Source of the DNA: AP-15 sp963703745
GTDB taxonomy: Bacteria; Pseudomonadota; Alphaproteobacteria; ATCC43930; CGMCC-115725
DNA: 64,000 nt
Assembly: GCA_963703745.1 (NCBI GenBank)
Contig: CAVPFL010000002.1
Span: 186,001 to 250,000 of the forward strand
Direction of reading: 5' to 3'
Shown here: positions 17,384 to 26,696 of the stretch, piece after piece
Position numbering within the stretch: position 1 is the stretch's first letter
Layout of the letters: each line of letters begins with the position of its first letter
Notes under the pieces: model-generated
What the model saw: only the letters and a program-made list of their open reading frames with translations
Database searches by the model: none
What the model was told of the DNA's origin: nothing
Program-made: the position numbers and the translations under genes

Positions 17384-18169
17384 ATGCGCTGGATACGGTA
17401 TGAGAGTAATGGTCATCCGGCCTACGGGATCATCGAGGGCGATACGGTCATCGAGGTGAAGGGCGATCCTTTCGCCGGATACGAGAGGACGGCTGTCCGG
17501 CAGCCGCTGGCGTCGGTCAAGCTGCTGGTTCCAGTCGAGCCCCGCACCTTTTATTGCGCCGGGCTCAATTATGCAGAGCACGTCATCGAGGCGGCGCGAA
17601 AGCGCGGCCAGGAACCAAACCTTCCGAAAGCCGCCGATATCGGCTATCGCGCCAACAACGCGTTGATCGCACATGGCGAGGCGATCGTCATCCCGGCCGA
17701 TGCTACCGAGCGGGTGCAATACGAGGGCGAGCTTGTCGCGGTGATCGGACGCAAGGCGAAGCGCCTATCGGAGGCCGACGCGCTGTCATGCGTCCTCGGC
17801 TGGACGATCGGCAACGACATGAGCGAACGCACTTGGCAGGCCAACGACCGCACCTTGTGGCGCGCCAAGAACGCCGATACCTTCAAGCCGATGGGTCCGT
17901 GGATCGAGACCGATTTTGATCTCGACGCGGCCGAGACCAGGATCCGAGTCAACGGAGCAGAGAAATTCCGGTTCAAGACCAACAACATGCTTTTTGGACC
18001 CGCCACTTTCATCAGCCGGATGTCGCAATACCTGACCCTCGAGCCTGGCGATGTCGTGTGGATGGGCACCGAAGGTGCGCCGGAGAACCTCAAGCACGGC
18101 GACACGGTCGAGATCGAAATTACTGGTATCGGGACCCTGCGCAACCCGGTGGTGCGCGAAAACCAATAG
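17384..18169 (+). CDS. Fumarylacetoacetate hydrolase family protein
   Basis: A 261-residue member of the FAH superfamily, whose enzymes hydrolyse or decarboxylate beta-dicarbonyl acids with a divalent metal. Metal-site regions are visible: YEGELVAVIG, then IGNDMSERTWQ, and KNADTFKPMGPW. The domain starts with YCAGLNYAEHVIEAA at about residue 60, and the C-terminal LEPGDVVWMGTEGAP is typical of the 5-carboxymethyl-2-hydroxymuconate isomerase / ureidoglycolate lyase-like branch. A strong ribosome site (GGAGGAG, 10 bases upstream) fixes the ATG. Substrate is not predictable. The 18170-18347 spacer after it contains a small TCCTTC-CTT-GAAGGA hairpin. Confidence 0.92.
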   Translation: MRWIRYESNGHPAYGIIEGDTVIEVKGDPFAGYERTAVRQPLASVKLLVPVEPRTFYCAGLNYAEHVIEAARKRGQEPNLPKAADIGYRANNALIAHGEAIVIPADATERVQYEGELVAVIGRKAKRLSEADALSCVLGWTIGNDMSERTWQANDRTLWRAKNADTFKPMGPWIETDFDLDAAETRIRVNGAEKFRFKTNNMLFGPATFISRMSQYLTLEPGDVVWMGTEGAPENLKHGDTVEIEITGIGTLRNPVVRENQ

Positions 18170-18347
18170 CAGCTGGACACAGCCTCGTGCGGGCCCGCCT
18201 CCGGCCAGGCGCAGCGCAGCGGCTGGGCCGAAGGGGTCCGAGGTGTCGCGCCGCAGCGGAGCATGGGTCCTTCCTTGAAGGAGATATCACGCTTCGGCGC
18301 CCCAACAGCGGCTTGCCGGTATTGAAAATCGCCTGAGCCGCTGAGCA

Positions 18348-18761
18348 TCAAATTCGGCGTACCAGATGAAGGTGGTTGCGGCCGCCCTCGCGGCGGTAGT
18401 GGGCTTCGTCGACGAGCGAGCGGACAATGTGGATACCGAGCCCACCGATGCGGCGCTCTTCTCCCGCCGCATCTAAATCCGGCGCACCGAAAGCGAGCGG
18501 ATCGAAAGGCGGCCCATCGTCGACGAAACTTATCCGGAGGCGGCTCGTCCTCCGCCCGAGCGCGACCGTGATACTTCCGCCGGTCGAATGCGGTCCATAT
18601 CCATGCGTTACAGCGTTGATGAAAAGCTCTTCGAGAATGACCAACATCCGCGACCGCTCGTCATCGGGCAGATCGCATTCGTGCGCGAACGCGTCGGCGA
18701 AAGCTTGAAGCCGAGTGAGCTCCGCATGCTCGGCACTTAACGTGATCGACGCTCTCGCCAT
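18348..18761 (-). CDS. RsbW/SpoIIAB-like HATPase anti-sigma or switch kinase
   Basis: A 137-residue single-domain GHKL ATPase of the serine-protein-kinase/anti-sigma type. The N-box is EELFINAVTHG, the G1-type segment FVDDGPPFDP, and the G2-type GGLGIHIVRSLVDEA; there is no HisKA domain. Members either sequester a sigma factor or phosphorylate a STAS anti-sigma antagonist. It is the last gene of a three-gene minus-strand operon, 15 bases after the PP2C gene. This predicts that it phosphorylates a STAS protein (such as the one encoded first in the operon), while the PP2C removes the phosphate. Its sigma or other target is not in the operon. Confidence 0.9.
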   Translation of the reverse strand: MARASITLSAEHAELTRLQAFADAFAHECDLPDDERSRMLVILEELFINAVTHGYGPHSTGGSITVALGRRTSRLRISFVDDGPPFDPLAFGAPDLDAAGEERRIGGLGIHIVRSLVDEAHYRREGGRNHLHLVRRI

Positions 18762-18776
18762 AGCTCGTAAATGCGC

Positions 18777-20873
18777 TCAGCTGGCCACACGACGCAGCGC
18801 CAGGAGAGTCATGTCGTCCGCCTGCTCGGCATCACCGACAAAGCGGCTGACGTCGTCGATTACCGCCGCAACGACACGCTGGGCATCGACGACCGGCGCC
18901 CTTCCCAGCGCTGCGGTGAGCCGTTCTGAGGAATAGAGCGCCTGGTTGGCGTTCTCCGCTTCGGTGACCCCATCGGTGTAGAGCAGCAAGATCTCGCCTG
19001 GTTCGATCCGGTCGTGATCGATCGGATAGTTGAAGTCGTCGACGGTGCCGAGCGGTGGGCCGCCTTCGGTGACGAGCCGACGCAAGCCGCTCTTACCGCC
19101 GAGAATAAAGGGCGCGTCGTGCCCGGCACTGGCGAAATCGACCTCTCCCGAGCTGAGGTCGAGAATCCCGGCGAAGGCAGTCACGAAAACGCCACCCTCT
19201 CTCTGCAGCTCTGCACTCGCCGTCGCCGTCTTCCGGTTGGCCTCCGCGAGGATGCGGCCGAGCGCCGGCCCAAATGTCAATACGGCGTCGCGGACGACCT
19301 CCTTGGTTACCGCCATCAACAGTGCCGCCGGAATGCCCTTGCCCGATACGTCGGCGATCAGAAAGAACAGGCGGCTGCTTCCGCCGATCAAGAGGTAGTC
19401 GTAGAGGTCGCCCCCGACCATCCGCGCCGGCTCGATGCGGGCGTAGACATCGATCTCGGGACGATCAGGAAACGCAGGAAAGCGCCGCGGTAGCAGGCCC
19501 ATTTGGATCGCCTGCGCCGCGGCAAGCTCGCCCTCGACCCGCTGCTTCGCCTCGCGTTCAAGAACGAGTTCCATTTGCGCGGCGCGAAGGTTGCCGACAA
19601 GCATTACAGCCAACGCGCCGAATAAGGTGAGCGCCGGAAAGGTGCTGTCGAAGAGGCGATCGGCAAAGCGAAAGAGCGCGAATTCTACGACAAAGAGGGC
19701 CGCCGCGATCGTTACAGCGATCCCGACCGCGCGCACCGGACTTGCGTAGCGCAGCAGCCAGATGACCGCGAGCCCGGCCGCGAGTGCGGCAGCGAGCTCG
19801 ACCCAATCGAGAAAAGGTGGGCGGCGGAGCAGGTCACCGAGCAAGATCGATTCGATCAGCTGGGCATGGAGGTCGACCGCGCGCACGAGACCGAGGGGCG
19901 TTTCCCGGAGCCCGGCAATGCCCACGCCAGCAACCCCGAGCAATACGATCTGCCCTCCCAGCTTGGCCGGGTCGAACGCCGGATCGAGGACGTCCGAGGC
20001 CGAGATGTATCGTGCCGCGGACGGAGCGAAGTGTAAAATCGCGCGGCCCCGCCTGTCCGTCGGGATCAGGGTGCCGCCGATCCTGATGTCTTCGATCCCG
20101 AGTGCGCCGGTATCGATCACGATCGCCTGTTCGCCGCCGCCGACGCGCACGACCTCCAGTGCAAAACTCGGAACGATCGTTTGTTGATAGGCCACAGCGA
20201 GAGCGAGCCTTCGGACGACGCCGTCGGCATCCGGCTCGACCGCGATTTCCCCGGCGGCCAACGCAGCGGCGCGGAGATCGGGCTGGCTTTGCACCAGGGA
20301 TTTGTAGCTCTTCAAGAACGGCTTCGGATCGTCTCCCGCCGGGTGGATCGGGGCGGAGTAGATCGGGCCTGAAGACCGCACCGCCTCCTCCCGGCTGGGG
20401 GCGAGCGCGAGCACAGTCGGCACAGTCGCCAACGCAGCGGCGAGGTCACGGTTGCCCGGCGGCACCTGCGCCAACGCGTCCGCCACAGCTGGAGGCAGGC
20501 TGGGCAGTTCTCGGGCGATCTCGGCCGGGGAAAGCCGGTCTGGATCTGAGAAGACGATGTCGATGCCGATGACGCGCGGGTTCCCTTGAGCGATGCGGTG
20601 GACGAGCTCGGCCACCAAATGCAGCGGCCACGGCCACTGTCCGTATCGGGCGAGGCTTTTCTCGTCGATGTCGACGATCGCCACTCGTGCCGGATCGTTG
20701 GCGCGCGGCCACACTTTTTCTACCAAATCGAAGCCGCGCACGCGCAATTCGGTAACGACGCCCGGGTCGATGATGCGCACCGCCAAGGCGCCCGCGACCA
20801 GCGCAAGTGCCGCCGCGCGACCCGGACCACGCAACAGACCGACGCTCCAGCCCACTGCGGGATCGCGGGTCAC
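18777..20873 (-). CDS. CHASE2-sensor SpoIIE-type serine phosphatase
   Basis: A 698-residue membrane sensor phosphatase. An N-terminal membrane helix (about 12-32) is followed by a large extracytoplasmic CHASE2 sensor (about 40-330, with VAIVDIDEKSLARYGQWPWP and VIGIDIVFSDPD). Three closely spaced helices follow (about 355-430), then a linker and a PP2C/SpoIIE domain (about 455-695) with ARMVGGDLYDYLLI, FFLIADVSGKGIPAALLMA and the late DDMTLLALRR. The metal-binding Asp residues of the phosphatase are present. It starts with a GTG overlapping the stop of the STAS-MBL gene (GTGA), indicating translational coupling. The expected role is to dephosphorylate the STAS domain in response to an external signal. 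Confidence 0.93.
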   Translation of the reverse strand: MTRDPAVGWSVGLLRGPGRAAALALVAGALAVRIIDPGVVTELRVRGFDLVEKVWPRANDPARVAIVDIDEKSLARYGQWPWPLHLVAELVHRIAQGNPRVIGIDIVFSDPDRLSPAEIARELPSLPPAVADALAQVPPGNRDLAAALATVPTVLALAPSREEAVRSSGPIYSAPIHPAGDDPKPFLKSYKSLVQSQPDLRAAALAAGEIAVEPDADGVVRRLALAVAYQQTIVPSFALEVVRVGGGEQAIVIDTGALGIEDIRIGGTLIPTDRRGRAILHFAPSAARYISASDVLDPAFDPAKLGGQIVLLGVAGVGIAGLRETPLGLVRAVDLHAQLIESILLGDLLRRPPFLDWVELAAALAAGLAVIWLLRYASPVRAVGIAVTIAAALFVVEFALFRFADRLFDSTFPALTLFGALAVMLVGNLRAAQMELVLEREAKQRVEGELAAAQAIQMGLLPRRFPAFPDRPEIDVYARIEPARMVGGDLYDYLLIGGSSRLFFLIADVSGKGIPAALLMAVTKEVVRDAVLTFGPALGRILAEANRKTATASAELQREGGVFVTAFAGILDLSSGEVDFASAGHDAPFILGGKSGLRRLVTEGGPPLGTVDDFNYPIDHDRIEPGEILLLYTDGVTEAENANQALYSSERLTAALGRAPVVDAQRVVAAVIDDVSRFVGDAEQADDMTLLALRRVAS

Positions 20874-22216
20874 AACTCCAGTTCTAGCCCGTCATAGGCC
20901 GCGATAACCTCGACCTTGTGGCCGGGCCGGCTGATTTCCTCGAAGCGGGTGGTCTCGGCGAAGGCCTCCTCGATCATGCGGTCGTCATATGCCGGCTCGT
21001 GGTGAAACAGCACGAGGCGTTTGACCCGAGCGGTCTGCGCCAGCTCGACCGCGACGACATTGCTCGAGTGGCCCCAATCTTCCTTGACCGAAATTGTGTC
21101 GGCAAGCGAGTACATCGCGTCGAAGATCAGCACATCCGCATCCCGGTAGAACGCGACGAAAGGGTAGGATTCGTCGAGACTGGAATATTTGTGCTCGCAA
21201 TCGGTCGAATAGACTATCGACTTCCCACCCCGAGAAAAGCGGTAGCCGTAGGAATGGCCGGTGTGAAATTGCCTTATGGAGGTTACGGAGAGACCGGCGA
21301 TCTCGTAGGTGCGGTCGGGCTCGAGCGTGATGAACTCGATGGTGGAGGCGAGGTCGCGAAAATCGACCGGAAACCACGGGGCCGAATGCTGGGTGTGCAG
21401 CGCCCCGCTCAGCACGTCGTGGCAGCCGTAAATGCGAATGCGGTTACCGGGAAAATAAGAGGGCGCAAAAAACGGGAACCCCATAATGTGGTCCCAGTGG
21501 GGGTGTGACAGGAACACATTGAAGCAGTGCTTGCGCCCCGCCCCATGCTCCCGCAGCACGTGGTTGCCGAATTCGCGCACGCCGGTACCGAGGTCGCAGA
21601 CCACATATTCGTCGCCGCCGGTGGTGATCTCCACACAACTCGTATTGCCGCCGAAAGTACCTCGTACCGAAAATGGCAGCCTGCTGTCGATGAAGGCATC
21701 GATTGCGTGCTCGGTCTCAAGGGCGTGCCCGCGAGCGGCGAGCAGCGCCTCGCGGATCTTCGCGCGGACCGCCCGCTCCCGCAGCGGCGCCGGCAGCGAG
21801 CCGCGGGTCCCCCAAAAGCGGACCCGCAACGGTCCAGCCGGTTCTGCCTCGGCATGAGGAACCGTCGCCTCCGGTCGTGGCGGAGCCCGCCAGGCGGTGC
21901 TCGCTTCCTCGACGGTAGCGAAGACCGGAACGACATGCGAGAAGCGGCTGATCTCGAAGATCTCGCGCACGACCGTATGGAGACAGGCGACGGCGAGCCG
22001 CCGTTCTTTCGGCTTTTGCCGCGAGGCGGTCATCAACGCCCGTAATCCGGCGCTCGATATATATTCAACCCGGGATAAGTCGACGACGACGTCCGCGGAG
22101 CTGGAGGTGACGGCGGCAAGTAGCCTCGTCTGAAACTCCGCGCTCGTCCGATTGTCGATGCGGCCGACCGGAGCCAGCACCAGAATGTTGACTTGGCGCC
22201 TCTCGCCGATATCCAC
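20870..22216 (-). CDS. STAS domain fused to a metallo-beta-lactamase-fold hydrolase
   Basis: A 448-residue two-domain protein. Residues 1-115 are an anti-sigma-antagonist STAS domain (VGRIDNRTSAEFQTRL, then VDLSRVEYISSAGLRAL with the phosphorylatable Ser in the SSAGL motif). After a Pro/Ala linker, residues 130-448 are a metallo-beta-lactamase fold with FWGTRGSLPAP, GGNTSCVEI, the metal motif LSHPHWDHIMG, and later FHTGHSYGYRFS, STDCEHKYS and LFHHEPAYDD. The MBL half resembles the PhnP/RNase Z-like phosphodiesterase branch. Coupled genes for a PP2C phosphatase and a switch kinase follow. This suggests that the hydrolase is the output, controlled by STAS phosphorylation, instead of (or as well as) a sigma factor; that is inference. 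The ATG at 22216 has no strong ribosome site. Confidence 0.92.
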   Translation of the reverse strand: MDIGERRQVNILVLAPVGRIDNRTSAEFQTRLLAAVTSSSADVVVDLSRVEYISSAGLRALMTASRQKPKERRLAVACLHTVVREIFEISRFSHVVPVFATVEEASTAWRAPPRPEATVPHAEAEPAGPLRVRFWGTRGSLPAPLRERAVRAKIREALLAARGHALETEHAIDAFIDSRLPFSVRGTFGGNTSCVEITTGGDEYVVCDLGTGVREFGNHVLREHGAGRKHCFNVFLSHPHWDHIMGFPFFAPSYFPGNRIRIYGCHDVLSGALHTQHSAPWFPVDFRDLASTIEFITLEPDRTYEIAGLSVTSIRQFHTGHSYGYRFSRGGKSIVYSTDCEHKYSSLDESYPFVAFYRDADVLIFDAMYSLADTISVKEDWGHSSNVVAVELAQTARVKRLVLFHHEPAYDDRMIEEAFAETTRFEEISRPGHKVEVIAAYDGLELEL

Positions 22217-22545
22217 AGGCGTTCCCTGTCACAGCCGTACGCGGCCGCCATCTTCGGGAGTTTGGCGGCGCGAGGCAAGGACCGCGGTTGGCCTGTACGG
22301 CCCGATGGTGAGAGGATTGCAAAACACCGTGGGTGTCGCCCTACCACTGACGCGGCTTAAGAGCACAAGCAGAGGAACGGGTCCATGCTCTACACGATGA
22401 CCGCCTTACAGAGCACACCAGCGCGGAGGTCCGCACCGCGGCCTGGATCTGACCCGTCCGGGGGGATGCGGAGACGCAAGGTGCTAATTCGCTTTTGCCG
22501 GCTTCGTATGATCCGATCAGCAATAGCCTGCCTCACGATGTCTCG
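22217..22545. other. Intergenic stretch between divergent genes
   Basis: About 330 bases separate the STAS-MBL start (minus) from the methyltransferase start (plus). It must contain both promoters. I see no gene, repeat or clear promoter match. Confidence 0.5.
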
Positions 22546-23301
22546 ATGAGCGAACAAACGCCGCCCAACATCTTCTGGGAAATGCATAGCGGACTTGCGC
22601 GAGAGGGGCCAGGAGATGATAGGTCAACCGAACGAGCGTTTGGTATGGCTGTTGGGCTGCCCAAGAACCCTCGCATTCTCGATATCGGGGCTGGACCTGG
22701 AGCCAATTCTTTGGCGCTCGCACGGTGTAGCGCTGGGAAAGTGATTGCGGTCGACAGGCATCAACCCTTCCTTGACGAGCTTGAAAGGCGCGCGTGTAAA
22801 GCTGGGCTTGCGGAGCGAATAACAACGCTCAATGCGTCGATGTCCCGGTTGCCGTTTGAAGAAGGGAGTTTTGACCTCATTTGGTCTGAAGGCGCAATCT
22901 ACATGATTGGGTTTCGACAAGGCCTCACTTACTGGCGGAGGTTTCTTTCTCCGAACGGCTACATCGCGGTGACGGAGCCCTGTTGGCTCAAAAAGGAAAT
23001 CCCTGACGAGGCACGTCGAAATTGGGTTGAATATCCAGCAATGACCACAATCGAGGACACGCGGCGCATTATAGCTGACTGCCGAATGAGAGAGGTTGGC
23101 AGCTTTGTTCTGCCCGAGTCAGCTTGGTGGGATGAATACTATCGTCCGATGGAGGCCAAGCTTAAAACTCTAAGGTCGAAATACGCAAGCCACCCTCACG
23201 CCATAACCCAAATCGAAGAAGCGCAACTGGAGATAGATATCTATCGGAAATATCCCGAAGTGTTCGGCTATGTCTTCTTTGTAATGCAGCTGTCCGACTA
23301 G
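22546..23301 (+). CDS. Class I SAM-dependent methyltransferase
   Basis: A 251-residue cytosolic methyltransferase. SAM-binding motif I is ILDIGAGPGANSLALA (about residues 45-60). The acidic end of strand 2 is VIAVDRHQPFLDELE, motif II is RLPFEEGSFDLIWSEGAIYM, and a post-core region carries LSPNGYIAVTEPCW. It resembles UbiE/YrrM-like small-molecule methyltransferases; the substrate is unknown. The ATG at 22546 is chosen because the family homology begins just after it; an upstream in-frame ATG at 22495 is possible, and no good ribosome site exists for either. The codons are visibly less GC-rich than those of the neighbours, and the gene stands alone between gene-poor flanks, which hints at acquisition. 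Confidence 0.88.
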   Translation: MSEQTPPNIFWEMHSGLAREGPGDDRSTERAFGMAVGLPKNPRILDIGAGPGANSLALARCSAGKVIAVDRHQPFLDELERRACKAGLAERITTLNASMSRLPFEEGSFDLIWSEGAIYMIGFRQGLTYWRRFLSPNGYIAVTEPCWLKKEIPDEARRNWVEYPAMTTIEDTRRIIADCRMREVGSFVLPESAWWDEYYRPMEAKLKTLRSKYASHPHAITQIEEAQLEIDIYRKYPEVFGYVFFVMQLSD

Positions 23302-23498
23302 GCCAGTAACGCCGATCGAACCTGCGCCCAGCCCGACCCGGGGGAGCTTTTGGCGTGTCCCGTGCGCGCCGCTGAGCACCCAGGTGCAATGCGTCTCCGC
23401 CATCCGATGAGGCCGCCTCACGCGCTTTAGGCGCTTAGCGCGGCATCACCCTCGTCCGCTTTCCCCGGCGAATACGCGTCCGGTTTTATGACGGCCGT

Positions 23499-24779
23499 TC
23501 ACGGCTGGCTGATCGCGACCCCTTCGGTGCACACGTAATATTTCGCGAGGGTGTTCGGCTTCTCCCACACCGGAAGCGGACGCCGATGCTCGACATAGTC
23601 GAGAAAGCGTCGAGTCAATTGGGCGAAATGGGCTTCGTGGCCGATGCGCAACTCATCGGGAACAGTCACCCGCCATTCGCGGTCGAGCTTAGCGAGACCG
23701 ACCCTCGGATGCGTCGTCTGCAGCGCCATAATCCGGCGCTCGAGGGCAGCGGCGATGTCGGCGATCGGCACGACATAGAGCTCCGACCTATATCCGTCCG
23801 CAGCACCCTGCCGCAGTTCCAGTCGTGCGCGGCTGCCGCGGTAGCAGGCCGTGTGCGTATCGTCGCCCGCTTGCGCCTCCCAATTCCACCGCGTCTCCAG
23901 GCTCACGTGCACGCCGCGGATTTCGTATTGGACGCTGGTGTTGCAGAAATAGTCGAGCGCGTCTTCTCTGATCCAAGGCCCCAGATAGTCGGGCCAACCC
24001 GGCTCCCCAGTCACTTGACGGAATTGCGCCTTACTGAGCGTCGTCGGCCACCGGCTCGCCTTGTTCAGGCGAATCTCGGTCCGGTAATCGATCGCCGGTC
24101 TAGGAAACAATATCGAGTGGACGCGATCGACGAGGTGCGTACCCACGTCGGCCAGCGACTCGCCCTGCTGCGTAATGTCGAAAAACCACGCGGGGCGCAG
24201 GTTAGGCACACCGGCCACCTGTTTCATGACGTGGTGCACGCTTGCCGCCGTCACACCGGGGTCGGTGGGCGTCCCCGCTACCTGCTCTCCGAACACCTCC
24301 GGATCGTTGCGCAATAGGCTTGTCAGACCAGCGATGGTTTGCTGCCGCCCTCCCGATGACATGTCGTAGACGATCAGTCCTCGGTCGTCGGCCATGTCCA
24401 GCGCCGCCTCGAGCGCTGGCATCTCTTGGCGATCGATGATCAGGGGCTTATCGGCCAGCACATTGATGCCAGCTTCGACGGCAGATAGCGCACGCTGAGC
24501 CTTGCCGCGGTTGCGGCCAGAAAAGATCACGACGTCACCCGGGCGCTCATGGCACATCCGCTCGAAGAAATCCGAGCCGGCGTGGACTTCGAGCTGCCAA
24601 TGTGTCGGTTGCTCCTTACGCGTGTTAAACCGGCTAATCCGCATCAGGTAATCGGCAAGCTCCGGCCCGACCGGCGCATAGACGTGCACGTTTGGTGAGA
24701 GGTTCGGGTACATCTCTCTCTGCACGAGAGCGGCATGAAAGTGACCGGGATCGGCGACGATCAAGCGAATCTCGGACAT
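23499..24779 (-). CDS. Gfo/Idh/MocA-family oxidoreductase with a specialised C-terminal domain
   Basis: A 426-residue putative NAD(P)-dependent oxidoreductase. The N-terminal Rossmann half contains DVVIFSGRNRGKAQRALSAV and the family lysine motif NVLADKPLIID (about residues 115-130, the DKP version of EKP). The C-terminal half (VHHVMKQVAGVPNLRPAWFF, DVGTHLVDRVHSILFP, then WNWEAQAGDDTHTACYRG) matches the group often annotated as putative oxidoreductase C-terminal domain proteins. It is the last gene of the long ABC-transporter operon, 6 bases after the permease stop. It therefore probably acts on the imported compound or a derivative, which suggests a sugar- or polyol-like or glycosylated ligand. 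That is inference from position only. Confidence 0.88.
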   Translation of the reverse strand: MSEIRLIVADPGHFHAALVQREMYPNLSPNVHVYAPVGPELADYLMRISRFNTRKEQPTHWQLEVHAGSDFFERMCHERPGDVVIFSGRNRGKAQRALSAVEAGINVLADKPLIIDRQEMPALEAALDMADDRGLIVYDMSSGGRQQTIAGLTSLLRNDPEVFGEQVAGTPTDPGVTAASVHHVMKQVAGVPNLRPAWFFDITQQGESLADVGTHLVDRVHSILFPRPAIDYRTEIRLNKASRWPTTLSKAQFRQVTGEPGWPDYLGPWIREDALDYFCNTSVQYEIRGVHVSLETRWNWEAQAGDDTHTACYRGSRARLELRQGAADGYRSELYVVPIADIAAALERRIMALQTTHPRVGLAKLDREWRVTVPDELRIGHEAHFAQLTRRFLDYVEHRRPLPVWEKPNTLAKYYVCTEGVAISQP

Positions 24780-24785
24780 CGCCGG

Positions 24786-25697
24786 TCAGCGATCGCGTAA
24801 TTTGGGGTCGAGGGCGTCGCGCAAGGCGTCGCCGAAGAGGCTGAAGCCGAACACGGTCAGTGCGATCGCCAAGCCCGGGAAGATCGCGATCCAGGGCGCC
24901 GTCGAGGCGTATTCTTCGGCGCCGCCCTGCAACATCAGGCCCCAGGCCGGAACGGGCTCCTGTACGCCGAGGCCGAGATAGGAGAGCGTGGCCTCGGCAA
25001 GTATCGCTTGCCCAACAAACGCGGTTAAGAGGATCAGAAACGGCGCCATCACATTGGGAACCATGTGGCGCAGAATAATCCGCGAATGGCCGAAACCGCA
25101 GGCGCGTGCAGCGTCGATGTAGGGCACTTCACGGATCGACAATGCGCTCGAACGCACCACCCGGGCGCAGCGCGGGATCAACGGGATTGTGATCGCGACG
25201 ATGACATTGTGGACGCCAGTGCCGAAGATCGCGACGACGGCAAGTGCCAAGATGATCAGCGGGAAGGCCATCACGACGTCGAGGACGCCCTGCAGGTAGA
25301 GGTCGAGGCGGCCGCCGAAATAGGCGCTGCCGACGCCGAGCACCAACCCCGCAACGCTGGCGACGATCGCGCACGAAAAACCGACGATCAGCGCGGTGCG
25401 CGCGCCGTAAATAATACGCGACAGCTGGTCCCGCCCGAATTGATCAGTGCCGAGCCAATGCGCCCAGCTCGGAGCCTCGGTCATCGCCGAAAAATCGTTG
25501 GCGGTCGGGCTGTAGGGGGCGATCCAGTCGGCCGACAATCCGGCTATCGCGGTGATCACGACGATGAGCAAACCAAAGGTGCCGAGCGGCTGACGGCGGC
25601 AAAAGATCCATGCTCTGTCCAACGCCGAGCGATGGAACTCCGGCACATCATCTGCGATGGCCGGAATGGTGCGGGTAGTTTGGGCGGCGATCGTCAT
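24786..25697 (-). CDS. ABC transporter permease, DppC/OppC type
   Basis: A 303-residue inner-membrane permease of the peptide/nickel/opine class. A cytoplasmic N-terminus leads to a first helix (about 38-58), an extracytoplasmic stretch with HWLGTDQFGRDQLSRIIYGA (the OppC_N signature), five more helices, and the EAA-type coupling loop (DAARACGFGHSRIILRHMVPN). The C-terminus WIAIFPGLAIALTVFGFSLF followed by GDALRDALDPKLR is characteristic of DppC. It follows the DppB-type gene after 6 bases and pairs with it. Two ATPases in the same operon energise it. Confidence 0.96.
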   Translation of the reverse strand: MTIAAQTTRTIPAIADDVPEFHRSALDRAWIFCRRQPLGTFGLLIVVITAIAGLSADWIAPYSPTANDFSAMTEAPSWAHWLGTDQFGRDQLSRIIYGARTALIVGFSCAIVASVAGLVLGVGSAYFGGRLDLYLQGVLDVVMAFPLIILALAVVAIFGTGVHNVIVAITIPLIPRCARVVRSSALSIREVPYIDAARACGFGHSRIILRHMVPNVMAPFLILLTAFVGQAILAEATLSYLGLGVQEPVPAWGLMLQGGAEEYASTAPWIAIFPGLAIALTVFGFSLFGDALRDALDPKLRDR

Positions 25698-25703
25698 GAC
25701 AGT

Positions 25704-26693
25704 TCACCCGTAGCGGATGCGCGGGTCGAGCCAGGCGTAGAGCAGGTCGACGACGGTGTTGGTGACCACAAAGGCGGCAACGACCAGCATCACCAAAGCC
25801 TGGGTCATCGTGTAGTCCTGATTCTGCACGGACTGAACGAACAGGCGGCCGATGCCGTTCAGATTGAACACTTGCTCGGTGACCACCAGACCGCCGATCA
25901 GGAAAGCGGCCTCGATGCCCATAAGGGTCACAACCGGCAATAGCGCGTTCTTTAGCGCGTGCCGGTTGATGATGATCTGCTCAACCAGACCCTTGGCGCG
26001 GGCGGTGCGGATATAATCCTCGCGCAACACTTCGAGCATAGCCGATCGGGTCATTCTCATCGTCACGGCGGATGTTCGGTAGCCGACAGTCAGCGCCGGA
26101 AAAATCACCATCGATAGATTACGCAGTGGATCCTGCCATATCGGCACAAAGTCGATCGGCGGCATCCACGGCGAGCCGAAGGCCGCCTGCGAGATATTCA
26201 GGATCGCGAGGATGAACAGGATGCCGAGCCAGAAAGACGGGGTGGCGAGACCGGCAATCGAGAACACCCGGATCACCAGATCGATCGGGGAGTTCTGCTT
26301 CAGGGCCGAGATCGTCCCGAGCGGGATGGCGATGACGTTGGCGACGACGACGGCCATGATCGCGATTTCGAGCGAGACCGGAAAACGGGCGGCGATTTCG
26401 GTCAGGACGGGTTTGCCAGACCACATCGAAATACCGAAGTCGCCGCGGAAAAATCCCCATACGAAGTCCACGAATTGAAAAAAAACCGGGCGATCGAGGC
26501 CGAGCTGGGCATGACAGACCTGGACCGCGCGTTCATCGAAGGTGCCACCGCCCGAGCCGAGCCGCACGACACAGATGTCACCGGGAATGAGGCGCATCAA
26601 CAGAAACACCAGCGCCGCCGCCCCGAGGAGGGTCGGGATCACCAGCAATAGCCGCCTTACAATATAACGGTACATCGCCTCCGCTCCCGCCAT
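25704..26693 (-). CDS. ABC transporter permease, DppB/OppB type
   Basis: A 329-residue permease with the DppB N-terminal signature (YIVRRLLLVIPTLLGAAALV), helices throughout, the periplasmic loop LGLDRPVFFQFVDFVWGFF and the coupling helix VLREDYIRTARAKGL. The C-terminus ends in DLLYAWLDPRIRYG, as expected for this family. A longer-than-usual loop (SQAAFGSPWMPPIDFVPIW) lies after the fourth helix. The gene begins only 3 bases after the stop of binding-protein gene 1, so it is clearly part of the operon. Confidence 0.96.
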   Translation of the reverse strand: MAGAEAMYRYIVRRLLLVIPTLLGAAALVFLLMRLIPGDICVVRLGSGGGTFDERAVQVCHAQLGLDRPVFFQFVDFVWGFFRGDFGISMWSGKPVLTEIAARFPVSLEIAIMAVVVANVIAIPLGTISALKQNSPIDLVIRVFSIAGLATPSFWLGILFILAILNISQAAFGSPWMPPIDFVPIWQDPLRNLSMVIFPALTVGYRTSAVTMRMTRSAMLEVLREDYIRTARAKGLVEQIIINRHALKNALLPVVTLMGIEAAFLIGGLVVTEQVFNLNGIGRLFVQSVQNQDYTMTQALVMLVVAAFVVTNTVVDLLYAWLDPRIRYG

Positions 26694-26696
26694 CGG

